A DNA stretch of 64,000 nucleotides from Deltaproteobacteria bacterium (GTDB taxonomy: Bacteria; Myxococcota_A; UBA9160; UBA4427): assembly GCA_002719955.1 (NCBI GenBank), contig PBFW01000040.1, positions 1 to 64,000 on the forward strand, given 5' to 3'. Position numbers and translations under genes: made by a program. This document shows positions 8,607 to 16,478 of the stretch, piece after piece. The notes below the pieces were generated by a model, which saw only the letters and a list, made by a program, of their open reading frames with translations, was not told where the DNA came from and searched no databases. Each line of letters starts with the position of its first letter. Within the stretch, counting starts at the first letter, position 1.

Positions 8607-9938
8607 GTGACGGCAGCACCGCTTTCGGGTTCAGCGCGGCCGCTGCGCATCGCCTTCGTCGCCTATCGAGGCAATATGAACTCGGGCGGTCAGGGGATCT
8701 ATCTGTGGTTCCTCGCGCGCGAACTCGCGCGCATGGGGCACGAGATCGATATTTTCGTCGGACCGCCCTATCCCGACCCGATGCCCTTTGCCCGGGTCGT
8801 CGAACTCCCGAACCAGCAATTCTGGGCGAAATGGGTCCTCAACCAGACCGACGAGCTCCTGCCGAAGGACGACCCACTCCAGGTCCTCGCCCCTTTGAAT
8901 TTCTACGAACTGGCCGCGAGCCGAATCGGCTTTCTTCCGGAGCCCTTCGCCTTCAGCGTGCGAGCCTTCCGCCAACTCGCTCAGCATCTGCGAGCCGGAC
9001 AAGGCTTCGACATCGTCCATGACGTTCAGTGTCTCGGCTATGGACTGCTGGGAATTCGGGCGCTGGGGCTCCCGGTCGTCACGACGGTGCATCATCCACT
9101 CTCCGTCGATCGTCGCGCGTCCTTCATTCGTGACGAGACGCTCAAGGACGCGGTCGGAACCATGAAATTCTACCCGATCGGAATGCAGGCTTTCGTCGCG
9201 CGACGACTCGACTGCGTCTTGACCTCGTCGGAAATGAGCGCGCGCCAGATCGTGCAGGATTTTGGTGTCCATCCGGAACGACTCCGAAATGTCCGCAACG
9301 GGCTCGACACCGAACTCTTCTCACCCGATTCCGATGTCGAGAAGAGCGACTCGAATCTACTCTGCGTCGGACGCTCGACGGACCCGAACAAGGGGATCCG
9401 CACCCTGATACACGCGCTCGCGCGATTGCCCGAACACATCACCCTAACACTGGTCGATGACAAGAGCCCTGACAATCAGGTTCGCCAATGGGCTCGCGAG
9501 GTCGGTGTCCTCGAGCGACTGAGACTCACCGGACGCGTCGAATCGAAGGAACTCGTGCGGCTCTATCGAAAGGCGACCGCGGTCGTCGTCCCCTCGCGAT
9601 ACGAGGGTTTCGGATTGCCTGCGGTCGAAGCGATGGCCTGCGGCACGCCGGTCGTCGCAACCCGCGCGGGAGCGCTCACAGAGGTCATGGACCTGACGGG
9701 CGGCGGCGTCCTCGCCGAGCGCGACGACCCGGAATCGATCGCAGCGGGGGTGCAAACCCTGATCGGGAACACCGAAACGCGCACTCTGATGGCCAAGCGC
9801 GGACGCGAACGCGTTGTCGAGATGCTCTCGTGGCCCGGTGTCGCCGCCGCGACCGCCGAGGTCTACGGTGAACTGGTCGAGCGATCGAGACGGGGCCGCC
9901 CGACGACCACGATCACGTCTGCCAAGGTCGGGAACTGA
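8607..9938 (+). CDS. Glycosyltransferase family 4 (GT-B), paralogue 2
   Basis: A 443-residue GT-B enzyme closely related to the one at 6619-7878. It shows RIAFVAYRGNMNSGGQGIYL at the N-terminus, LLCVGRSTDPNKGIRTLIHA in the C-terminal domain and YEGFGLPAVEAMACGTPVVA as the donor-binding Ex7E motif. GTG 8607 starts 4 nt after the methyltransferase stop; the frame extends upstream only through that gene. The pair probably arose by duplication and may add successive sugars to one acceptor. The last 76 nt overlap, in opposite orientation, the methyltransferase at 9863-10669. Confidence 0.87.
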   Translation: MTAAPLSGSARPLRIAFVAYRGNMNSGGQGIYLWFLARELARMGHEIDIFVGPPYPDPMPFARVVELPNQQFWAKWVLNQTDELLPKDDPLQVLAPLNFYELAASRIGFLPEPFAFSVRAFRQLAQHLRAGQGFDIVHDVQCLGYGLLGIRALGLPVVTTVHHPLSVDRRASFIRDETLKDAVGTMKFYPIGMQAFVARRLDCVLTSSEMSARQIVQDFGVHPERLRNVRNGLDTELFSPDSDVEKSDSNLLCVGRSTDPNKGIRTLIHALARLPEHITLTLVDDKSPDNQVRQWAREVGVLERLRLTGRVESKELVRLYRKATAVVVPSRYEGFGLPAVEAMACGTPVVATRAGALTEVMDLTGGGVLAERDDPESIAAGVQTLIGNTETRTLMAKRGRERVVEMLSWPGVAAATAEVYGELVERSRRGRPTTTITSAKVGN

Positions 9939-10669
9939 CGCGCCAGGGCATCGAGCCCCCGGAGAATCGGGTCGACCAGCGGGCGCGGGAGGAGGCAGGC
10001 CAGAGTCGCCCAGCCGGGCAGCCCCCATCCGATCGAGACCCCCTGAACGCGCTCGATCTCGACGTACCTTGCGGCCTGTTCCTTCATCAGATCGAGTTCG
10101 TAGCGCGTGAAATGATCGCTCGGCGTGTCATAGCCGCGGCGCCCGCGCATGGGGCCCCAACCGAGCCAATCCTCTCGGAACTCGTCGATCGCGCGTGTCA
10201 CGCGACAGGCCAGCGAATCGAAATTCGCGATGGCGAGCACCACACGTCCGTCCCGTTTGGTCACGCGCGCCATTTCGGCGATCGCGGCCTCGGGATCGTC
10301 AAAATGATCCATTGCGCCCTTGCAGAAGGTCGCGTCGAACGAGGCGTCTTCAAAGGGCAGCGCATCCGCCCACCCGCGAACCCAATCCGGCGCGAGATCG
10401 CCTTGTTCGAGATCTTCGCCGCCGAGAAGCTGGGCCATCGCCGTCATCCGCTCTGAGGGCTCCGCACCGATCACGCGCGCCCCCCCGCGTGCAAGAGAAA
10501 TCGAGTCTTGCCCGAATCCGCTCGCGACATCGAGCACCAGGCGCCCGGGATCCGCACAGGTCGCGTGCAAGGTGGCCTCGGTCATGCGCGCAAAGAGGAA
10601 CTCGCTATCCGGCGACATCCCGGTCGGGATCACGTCGCTCATGTCTCGGTCGAGGTCGACGACTCGCAT
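9863..10669 (-). CDS. Class I SAM-dependent methyltransferase (type 11-like)
   Basis: A 268-residue protein with motif I LVLDVASGFGQDSISLARGG, acidic post-I AEPSERM and an FDATFCKGAMDHFDDPEAAI segment. The fold is clear; the substrate is not. ATG 10669 precedes MRVVDLDRDMSDVIPTG. The gene converges on the second glycosyltransferase and shares 76 nt with it, so their C-terminal codons are read on both strands. It may belong to the same glycan-modifying cluster, but orientation leaves that open. Confidence 0.83.
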   Translation of the reverse strand: MRVVDLDRDMSDVIPTGMSPDSEFLFARMTEATLHATCADPGRLVLDVASGFGQDSISLARGGARVIGAEPSERMTAMAQLLGGEDLEQGDLAPDWVRGWADALPFEDASFDATFCKGAMDHFDDPEAAIAEMARVTKRDGRVVLAIANFDSLACRVTRAIDEFREDWLGWGPMRGRRGYDTPSDHFTRYELDLMKEQAARYVEIERVQGVSIGWGLPGWATLACLLPRPLVDPILRGLDALARQFPTLADVIVVVGRPRLDRSTSSP

Positions 10670-10719
10670 GGCCGGACCTTAGCCATCCAGCCCTCTCGTC
10701 GCCGCGTCCCAAGGGGCGA

Positions 10720-11094
10720 TCAGACGAGCGGGAGGGCTGCGCGAATCGAGTCCTTGAGTTCCCCGTCGTCCCAGGGCTTGGCGAGCAGGGCGACCAATCC
10801 GGCTGCCTCGCGGTCCGATGCGCAGATCTCGCAAGCCCATCCGCTGAGCAGAATCCGAGCCGTCTCCGGGTGGCGGGAACGAACCCTCGTCAATAATTCG
10901 ATCCCATTCATCCCCGGCATCTTGTAGTCGGAGATCACGAGGGCGATCGGGGGATCGATCGCGAGTCGCTCAAGTGCGCGCGCGGCATTCCCCGCGACCT
11001 CGAGATCGTAAGCCTCACGACGCAATGCGCGACGCAGAGCCGACAACACACGCGCATCGTCGTCGACGAGCAGAACGACTGGCGCCGCTCCCAC
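10720..11094 (-). CDS. Single-domain response regulator
   Basis: A 124-residue stand-alone receiver. It has VVLLVDDDARVLSAL (acidic pocket), phosphoacceptor Asp56 in LVISDYKMPGMNG, the switch Ser in ILLSGWACE and conserved Lys106 in LLAKPWDD. This LSGW/KPWDD pattern is common in single-domain receivers working with PAS histidine kinases. GTG 11094 starts 3 nt after the histidine kinase stop, so the two form an operon and probably a phosphotransfer pair. No output domain: it acts on a protein partner or as a phosphate relay. Confidence 0.88.
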   Translation of the reverse strand: MGAAPVVLLVDDDARVLSALRRALRREAYDLEVAGNAARALERLAIDPPIALVISDYKMPGMNGIELLTRVRSRHPETARILLSGWACEICASDREAAGLVALLAKPWDDGELKDSIRAALPLV

Positions 11095-11097
11095 GCC

Positions 11098-13248
11098 TCA
11101 GGTCTCCGTCGGATCGAGCACGCTCGGCGACCCCCCGGCCTCCGGAGGCGATGTCGGCAGCCAGATCTCGAAGAGGGTTCCCCGTCCGACCTCGCTCTCG
11201 ACGACGATCCGGCCGCCATGACGCTCGATGATATTGAACGAAGTCGAGAGCCCGAGCCCGGTCCCCGCCCCGAGCGGTTTGGTCGTGAAGAAGGGCTCGA
11301 AGATCCGCGCGCGGTCCCGCTCGGAGATCCCGATGCCGGTGTCGGAGATGCGGATCACGATCTCCTCTCCAACCACGTCTGTCTCGATTCGAATCACGCC
11401 CGGTTCCGACTCGCCCCGCGCCTCGATCGCCTGATGGGCATTCACGAGCAGGTTCATGAAGACCTGCTTGAGCTGCATCGGATAGGCTTCGATCTCCGGG
11501 AGCGCGTGATAATCCTTCTCGAGCTCGACCCGATGCTTCATCATCGTGTAGACGATATTCGCCGTCGAATCGATCGCCTGATTGACATCCGCGGGAGTAC
11601 GCACCGGCAGATCGGGCCGCGAGAAATCCCGCAGGTCCTTCACGATATGGCGGATCCGTTCAGCGCCCTCCCCCGACTCGAGCAGCGCCTTCTCGAAATC
11701 CGAACGGACGAAATCGAGATCGATCTCACGCGCGATCGCGGCCACATCCTCCGCGGCTGTACGGACCACCTCGAGATCCCCTTCGATCGCGGCCCGCTGC
11801 AGAGACTGGGTCGCCTCGAAATATTTTTCGAGGTCACCCAGATATTCCGACATCTGGTGCAGGTTCGCGTGGATGAACCCCATTGGGTTATTCACCTCGT
11901 GCGCAACACCTGCCGCGAGCTGACCGATCGACGCCATCTTCTCTGTCTGACGAACCTGGAGCTCCAGCTCCTTGATCTCCGACAGATCCTGAAAGACCGC
12001 GACGACCCCCTGGGAACGGCCGCTGGCATCGAGGCGTGGCGAACAAGAAATTCCGACCGGAATCCATTGCCCATCACCTCGCTGGAGAAAGGTCTCGGCA
12101 CCCCGGCTGCGCACGCCACTCTCGAGACATGCTTCGATCGGGCTCACGTCTTCGCCGGCAGGCGCGAACCAGTCTTCGACCTGACGCCCCACGAGATCCC
12201 CGTCCCTTCCGCCCAGGATCAGATCGGCCGCGGGATTCGCAAAGCTGATTCGCCCGCCGAGATCCACGACGATCAGAGCGCTGTTGATATTCTCGATGAT
12301 GTCGCGGGTGTCTCGACGAAGCGCCTCGAGGCGCTCGGAAAGCCACTCGCTCTCCGTGACATCGGAAATGACGAGCAGCACACGTTCGGCGTCCGGGAGA
12401 CGCCGGTGGCGAAGCTCGTAGGCACGCGAAGCCGCCTCCGGATCATCGACCCGGACCAATTCGAGAAAATGCGATCCGCGCTCGGACTCGGTCCGCTCCG
12501 CGCGCTCGAAGGCCAGACTGAGTTCGGCGGGGAGCCTCGCGGCCAGAAACTCGCTGGCCTCGCCCGCGAGCGCGGAACGCGAGGGAAAGAGCCGGCCGAA
12601 TTCCGGATTCTCGGCGACGATCAGCCCATCGCGATCGATCACGACCAGTCCCGCTGGCATTTCGGACACGATCGCGGCGTAGAGATCCTCGAGCCAACGA
12701 ATCCGATCCTCGGAGAGCTGCCGCTGGCGCTCGTTTCGCCAGCGCTGAATCTGTTCGAGCAGGACCACCGGAAGCACGTGCTCGTACTCTGGTCCGAAAT
12801 GAACACAGTCAGAGGCCCCGGCACGGAAGGCATCTAACGCCTCGGCCTCTGAGTCGCCATCGATGACAACGACCGAGGGCGGCCCATCGCCGGGAATCGC
12901 GGCGAGCATCTCCGCGGTCTCGAGGCGATCGAATAACACTAGATCGACCGAAGGATCGGCGGCGAGGTCGCGGACTTCTTCCGCGACCTCGGCGCGCAAT
13001 AATTCGACCGGGTCCCCGAGTCGCGCAAGACCCGCTGTAGTCTCGACCGACATTGGCGGCGGACCACCGAGCGGATCCTCACCGGTCGACACGATGACGA
13101 TTCGGATCACGCCCATCCGTTGAGCGGCCAGGGACTCCCCCCTCTCGCCGCGCGACGACGCAGCGATCTGCCCCGATCGACCCCGCTCGGGCGATCCCGC
13201 TCTCATATTCATGGGAAGCCTGGAGGAACCCCGCTCGTGCTGAGCCAT
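11098..13248 (-). CDS. Soluble PAS-domain sensor histidine kinase
   Basis: About 716 residues with no transmembrane segment, so probably cytoplasmic. Order: receiver-like domain without a clear phosphoacceptor (about 45-170), PAS domains (about 195-300 and 320-425), HisKA with His near residue 450 in MASIGQLAAGVAHEVNNPMG, a long helical insert, then HATPase with N box VFMNLLVNAHQAI, G1 ISDTGIGIS, F box IFEPFFTTK and G2 GAGTGLGLS. The start is uncertain. ATG 13248 is used; ATG 13116, where the folded part begins, is equally possible, and the frame stays open to 13443. The next gene is its likely receiver partner; a divergent NtrC-type regulator starts at 13389. Confidence 0.88.
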   Translation of the reverse strand: MAQHERGSSRLPMNMRAGSPERGRSGQIAASSRGERGESLAAQRMGVIRIVIVSTGEDPLGGPPPMSVETTAGLARLGDPVELLRAEVAEEVRDLAADPSVDLVLFDRLETAEMLAAIPGDGPPSVVVIDGDSEAEALDAFRAGASDCVHFGPEYEHVLPVVLLEQIQRWRNERQRQLSEDRIRWLEDLYAAIVSEMPAGLVVIDRDGLIVAENPEFGRLFPSRSALAGEASEFLAARLPAELSLAFERAERTESERGSHFLELVRVDDPEAASRAYELRHRRLPDAERVLLVISDVTESEWLSERLEALRRDTRDIIENINSALIVVDLGGRISFANPAADLILGGRDGDLVGRQVEDWFAPAGEDVSPIEACLESGVRSRGAETFLQRGDGQWIPVGISCSPRLDASGRSQGVVAVFQDLSEIKELELQVRQTEKMASIGQLAAGVAHEVNNPMGFIHANLHQMSEYLGDLEKYFEATQSLQRAAIEGDLEVVRTAAEDVAAIAREIDLDFVRSDFEKALLESGEGAERIRHIVKDLRDFSRPDLPVRTPADVNQAIDSTANIVYTMMKHRVELEKDYHALPEIEAYPMQLKQVFMNLLVNAHQAIEARGESEPGVIRIETDVVGEEIVIRISDTGIGISERDRARIFEPFFTTKPLGAGTGLGLSTSFNIIERHGGRIVVESEVGRGTLFEIWLPTSPPEAGGSPSVLDPTET

Positions 13249-13388
13249 CGTGATGTCGCGACACTCCGACCGATCGGGTTCGAAAACCAATCGGGAAAGG
13301 CGGGGGCCAACCAAAATAGCCGATCGACCCCGCCCAGGCGATCGATTCCAACCGGGGCTGACCGGATGTCCCGCATTGCCTACACTGG

Positions 13389-14837
13389 ATGAGCCCCCTC
13401 CGCCATGCGGAGTCCACCCTGCGAGACCAGACGCCTTCCCCAATTCAGCCGACGATCCTCGTCGTCGACGACGAAGAACTCTACCGCCGCGCCATCGAAC
13501 GCATCCTGCACCGCGTGGGTCACCAGGTCGCTATGGCCGCTGATGCGACCGAGGCCCTCCAGGTGATCGCCTCGGTGCGGGTCGATCTGGTCCTCTGCGA
13601 TATCCAGATGCCGGGCATCAACGGCCTGGAACTCGTCCGGCAGATCCATGAACTCGAACCGGATCTCCCCTGTATCGTGATGACCGGCTACAACACACCC
13701 GAAAACTCGCTGGAGGCGCTCAAGGCAGGCGCCTTCTGGTATCTCGAGAAACCCTTCGAACAGGAGCGGCTCGACGTCGTCAGGCAACTGGTCGAGAAGG
13801 CCATCGAATTCGGACGATTAAAATCCAACAACCGCCATCTCCAGCGTCAACTTCGCTCGCGTCACAAATTCGACAGCATCATCGGCAAGAGCAGCAGCCT
13901 CGGCCGCACCCTCGCGATCGTCGAGAAGGTCGCTGACACCGAGAGCACCGTTCTGATCACAGGCGAAAGCGGCACGGGCAAGGAACTCGTCGCACGTGCC
14001 CTCCACTACAACAGCCGCCGCTCCGAACGCCCGCTCATCACGGTCAACTGCGGTGCGATCCCCGAAGAGCTTCTGGAATCCGAGCTCTTCGGCCATGTCA
14101 AGGGTGCATTCACCAACGCCGTGAGCCACCGCGAAGGCCGCTTCGCCGCCGCGAACGGGGGCACGATCTTCCTCGACGAAATCGGGGACATGAGCCCCAA
14201 TCTCCAGGTGAAGCTGCTGCGCGTCCTCCAGGAACGGACCTTCGAACCCGTCGGCTCCTCCAAGACCGTCAAGGTCGAGGTCCGGGTGATCGCCGCGACC
14301 CACCAGAACCTGCCCAACCTGATCGAAGCGGGACGCTTCCGAGAGGATCTCTTCTATCGCCTGAACGTCTTACCGATCGAGGTTCCTCCCCTACGCAAAC
14401 GCATCGATGACCTGCCGCTCCTGGTCCACCATTTCCTCGACATCGCTCGCCAGGAGCGCGGTTCCCGCATCCAGAGCGTCACCGACGAGGCCATGCAACG
14501 CCTGATGGACTACCACTGGCCCGGCAATGTCCGAGAGCTTGAGAACCTGACCGAGAGGCTGACCATCCTCATCGGTGAAGGCGACATCGAACTCGAAGAC
14601 TTGCCGGCGCAGGTTCTCTCCGAACCCACGACACAGGCCTGGGCGCCACGCGTGCCCTCGACGGGCCTCGATTTCAATACCGTCGTCGGGCGCTTCGAAT
14701 CTGAGTTGATCGAGCAAGCGCTCGACCATACCCATTGGAACAAGAATCGCGCAGCCGGCTTGCTCGGCCTCAATCGAACGACCCTGATCGAGAAGATCAA
14801 GAAGCGCGGGATCACACCACCCGAGGACGGCACCTAG
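13389..14837 (+). CDS. NtrC-family sigma-54-dependent response regulator
   Basis: A 482-residue regulator. Receiver residues about 20-130 (Asp71 in LVLCDIQMPG, Lys121). AAA+ domain about 160-395 with Walker A GESGTGKE at 192-199, the sigma-54 contact loop at 239-244 and Walker B TIFLDEIG near 260. A C-terminal Fis-type helix-turn-helix (NKNRAAGLLGLNRTTLIEKI) binds DNA. The contact loop reads GAFTNA instead of GAFTGA. ATG 13389 precedes a short linker before the receiver. Divergent from the PAS kinase, which is its probable cognate kinase or shares one with the single-domain receiver. Its target genes are not identifiable here. Confidence 0.92.
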   Translation: MSPLRHAESTLRDQTPSPIQPTILVVDDEELYRRAIERILHRVGHQVAMAADATEALQVIASVRVDLVLCDIQMPGINGLELVRQIHELEPDLPCIVMTGYNTPENSLEALKAGAFWYLEKPFEQERLDVVRQLVEKAIEFGRLKSNNRHLQRQLRSRHKFDSIIGKSSSLGRTLAIVEKVADTESTVLITGESGTGKELVARALHYNSRRSERPLITVNCGAIPEELLESELFGHVKGAFTNAVSHREGRFAAANGGTIFLDEIGDMSPNLQVKLLRVLQERTFEPVGSSKTVKVEVRVIAATHQNLPNLIEAGRFREDLFYRLNVLPIEVPPLRKRIDDLPLLVHHFLDIARQERGSRIQSVTDEAMQRLMDYHWPGNVRELENLTERLTILIGEGDIELEDLPAQVLSEPTTQAWAPRVPSTGLDFNTVVGRFESELIEQALDHTHWNKNRAAGLLGLNRTTLIEKIKKRGITPPEDGT

Positions 14838-15146
14838 CCGCGCTCTTCCCCACGCTCACCCGCAGGTTCCCGCGCGATCCCCTCCGATCATCCAGCGCGA
14901 AGGGGACCCTGCATGGCGGCGTTGCACTTGGAAAGACCGGCGATTCTTCTTGCAGGGTGGGTTCCGTGCAGGTGTCGGCCCGTTGACGGTTCTGCTCGTG
15001 TGCCACGAATTCTGCCGACTGGGTCGGCGGCCGCCGTTGCCATTCCCAACCTCCACGCGATGGGCGCATTGAGCGCCAAGCTTCAGGAATTTCAACGATT
15101 TTTCGGAACACCGCGTCAAACGGGCCGAAAAACGCTGCCCGACCCA
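14838..15146. other. Gene-free stretch before the sigma relic
   Basis: Between the NtrC-type regulator and the sigma-28 fragments no frame shows a recognisable protein. The open frames here lack start signals and family motifs. It may contain further decayed sigma-factor sequence too diverged to recognise. Confidence 0.4.
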
Positions 15147-15480
15147 TTCAAGACCTACGCGGAGTTCCGCATCAAGGGCGCGAGCCTCGCCCCACTCCGA
15201 TGGGGGACGCACCGGCACCTTCGCCGACCTCATCGAGGACGTTCATTCCGAGAACCCTTTCGCGTCCATGAAGCTCATGGAGACGAAGCACGTCATCTCC
15301 GACACGATCGGTTCGCTCCCCGAAAAGGAGCGCCTCGTGATCTCTCTCTACCACTACGAAGACCTGAACATGAAGGAGATCGGAGGCATCCTCGGAATCA
15401 CCGAGTCGCGCGTCTGCCAGATCCACGCCAAGGCGGTGATGCGGCTGCGATCCAAGCTCAAGGGGATGGTCGCCGGCTGA
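15147..15480 (+). pseudogene. Relic of a sigma-28 (FliA/WhiG-type) sigma factor
   Basis: 15147-15182 encodes FKTYAEFRIKGA, the region 2.4/3.0 signature of sigma-28 factors. In another frame, after a gap, 15208-15480 encodes GTFADLIEDVHSENPF and then a complete region 4 with SLPEKERLVISLYHYEDLNM and a helix-turn-helix (MKEIGGILGITESRVCQIHA). Most of region 3 is missing between the fragments, the frame changes by one, and I find no region 2.1-2.3 upstream. A 70-residue frame (ATG 15268) could in principle still be translated as a free region 4. I read it as a decayed sigma factor gene; no flagellar genes are nearby. Confidence 0.72.
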
Positions 15481-15542
15481 GTCGCCCCGCCACAGCGGGC
15501 GAGAACACCCCGGTCGGTCTCGGGGAATCGTTCGAGGGGTCG

Positions 15543-16274
15543 CTATTCGTCGCTCTCGTAGCGAACCAATACCACCGTGATATTGTCGAGACCGCCCGCC
15601 CGGTTGGCTGCGTCGACGAGGCCGCCGGCTGCGATTTCGAGGTCTTCCTCGTCGCCGAGCCGCTCTGCGATCTCCCGATCGCCGACATGTGTCGTGAGGC
15701 CATCGCTACACAGAATCAGCACATCCCCTTCCTGGGGAGTCATCTCGGCCAGATCCGGCTCCGCTCGCGGACGCACGCCGAGGGCCCTCGTCAAGACGTG
15801 TCGATGGGGATGTTCGCGGGCATCGACCTCGCTGATTTCCTGGCGCCGCAGGAGTTCGCCCACGATCGAGTGATCATCGGTGAGCCCGCACAGGCGCCCG
15901 TGGCGCAGGAGGTAGGCGCGACTATCGCCCACGTGCGCGAGAGCGAGCCGATCGCCACCAAAGAGCATCCCGACGAAGGTGGTCCCCATTCCGGAGAATT
16001 CGGGCTTGGCCTGGGCGGCCGTGAAGATCTCGCGGTTGGCGCAGGCGACAGCATGCCGCAGCCGCTCCGCCAGACTCGCGGAAGCGTCTTGAAGCGCGTC
16101 AATCGCACGAATCGCCGCCTCGGAGGCGAGCTGGCTCGCGATCTGCCCGGCATTGTGACCGCCCATCCCATCCGCCACCAGGTAGAGACCGAGTTCGGGC
16201 GCGATCGCGTAGCGGTCTTCGTTCGCCTGACGGCGCATACCCACGTGGGTATTGGCTGCAGATCGAAGCAGCAT
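15543..16274 (-). CDS. PP2C-type Ser/Thr protein phosphatase (Stp1/PrpC-like)
   Basis: A 243-residue PP2C phosphatase with the metal-binding motifs in order: VGMRRQANEDRYAI, YLVADGMGGHNAGQIAS, MGTTFVGML, HVGDSRAYLLR, LTDDHSIV, LILCSDGLTTHVGD and GGLDNITVVLVRY. All conserved aspartates are present, so it should be active on phosphoserine/threonine proteins in the cytoplasm. ATG 16274. No partner Hanks-type kinase is in the window. It sits between the sigma-28 relic and the long receiver protein, transcribed divergently from the latter. Confidence 0.93.
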   Translation of the reverse strand: MLLRSAANTHVGMRRQANEDRYAIAPELGLYLVADGMGGHNAGQIASQLASEAAIRAIDALQDASASLAERLRHAVACANREIFTAAQAKPEFSGMGTTFVGMLFGGDRLALAHVGDSRAYLLRHGRLCGLTDDHSIVGELLRRQEISEVDAREHPHRHVLTRALGVRPRAEPDLAEMTPQEGDVLILCSDGLTTHVGDREIAERLGDEEDLEIAAGGLVDAANRAGGLDNITVVLVRYESDE

Positions 16275-16448
16275 TCATCCCTCCCAGGGCCTCCTTGCAG
16301 GTGCCCGCCCATCGCTCTATCGGAGTGGCCGCCTCGCGGCTTGACCATGAGACGACACTGGCTTTCCCTCATAAACACGCAAAAAACCATTCAATCATGC
16401 GCAAGACCGAGACGATAAGACCCTTGATTGGTACGCTCGCCGTAGGGA

Positions 16449-16465
16449 CGGACCCTCTGGGTCCG
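16449..16465 (+). promoter_or_regulatory. Perfect 7-bp hairpin in the leader of the long receiver gene
   Basis: CGGACCC-TCT-GGGTCCG forms a perfect inverted repeat ending 13 nt before ATG 16479 and just before the GGGGGG ribosome binding stretch. Such a hairpin could affect initiation or be part of an operator. No T-run follows, so it is not an intrinsic terminator. Confidence 0.4.
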
Positions 16466-16478
16466 AATGGGGGGACTC

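Noticed and set aside
11218..12837. Plus-strand 539-codon frame opposite the histidine kinase
   Set aside because: It mirrors a kinase with all catalytic boxes; the plus frame has no recognisable motif.
15268..15480. 70-codon frame as a normal small regulator
   Set aside because: It is exactly region 4 of sigma-28, with the rest of the factor broken just upstream; relic is the better reading.
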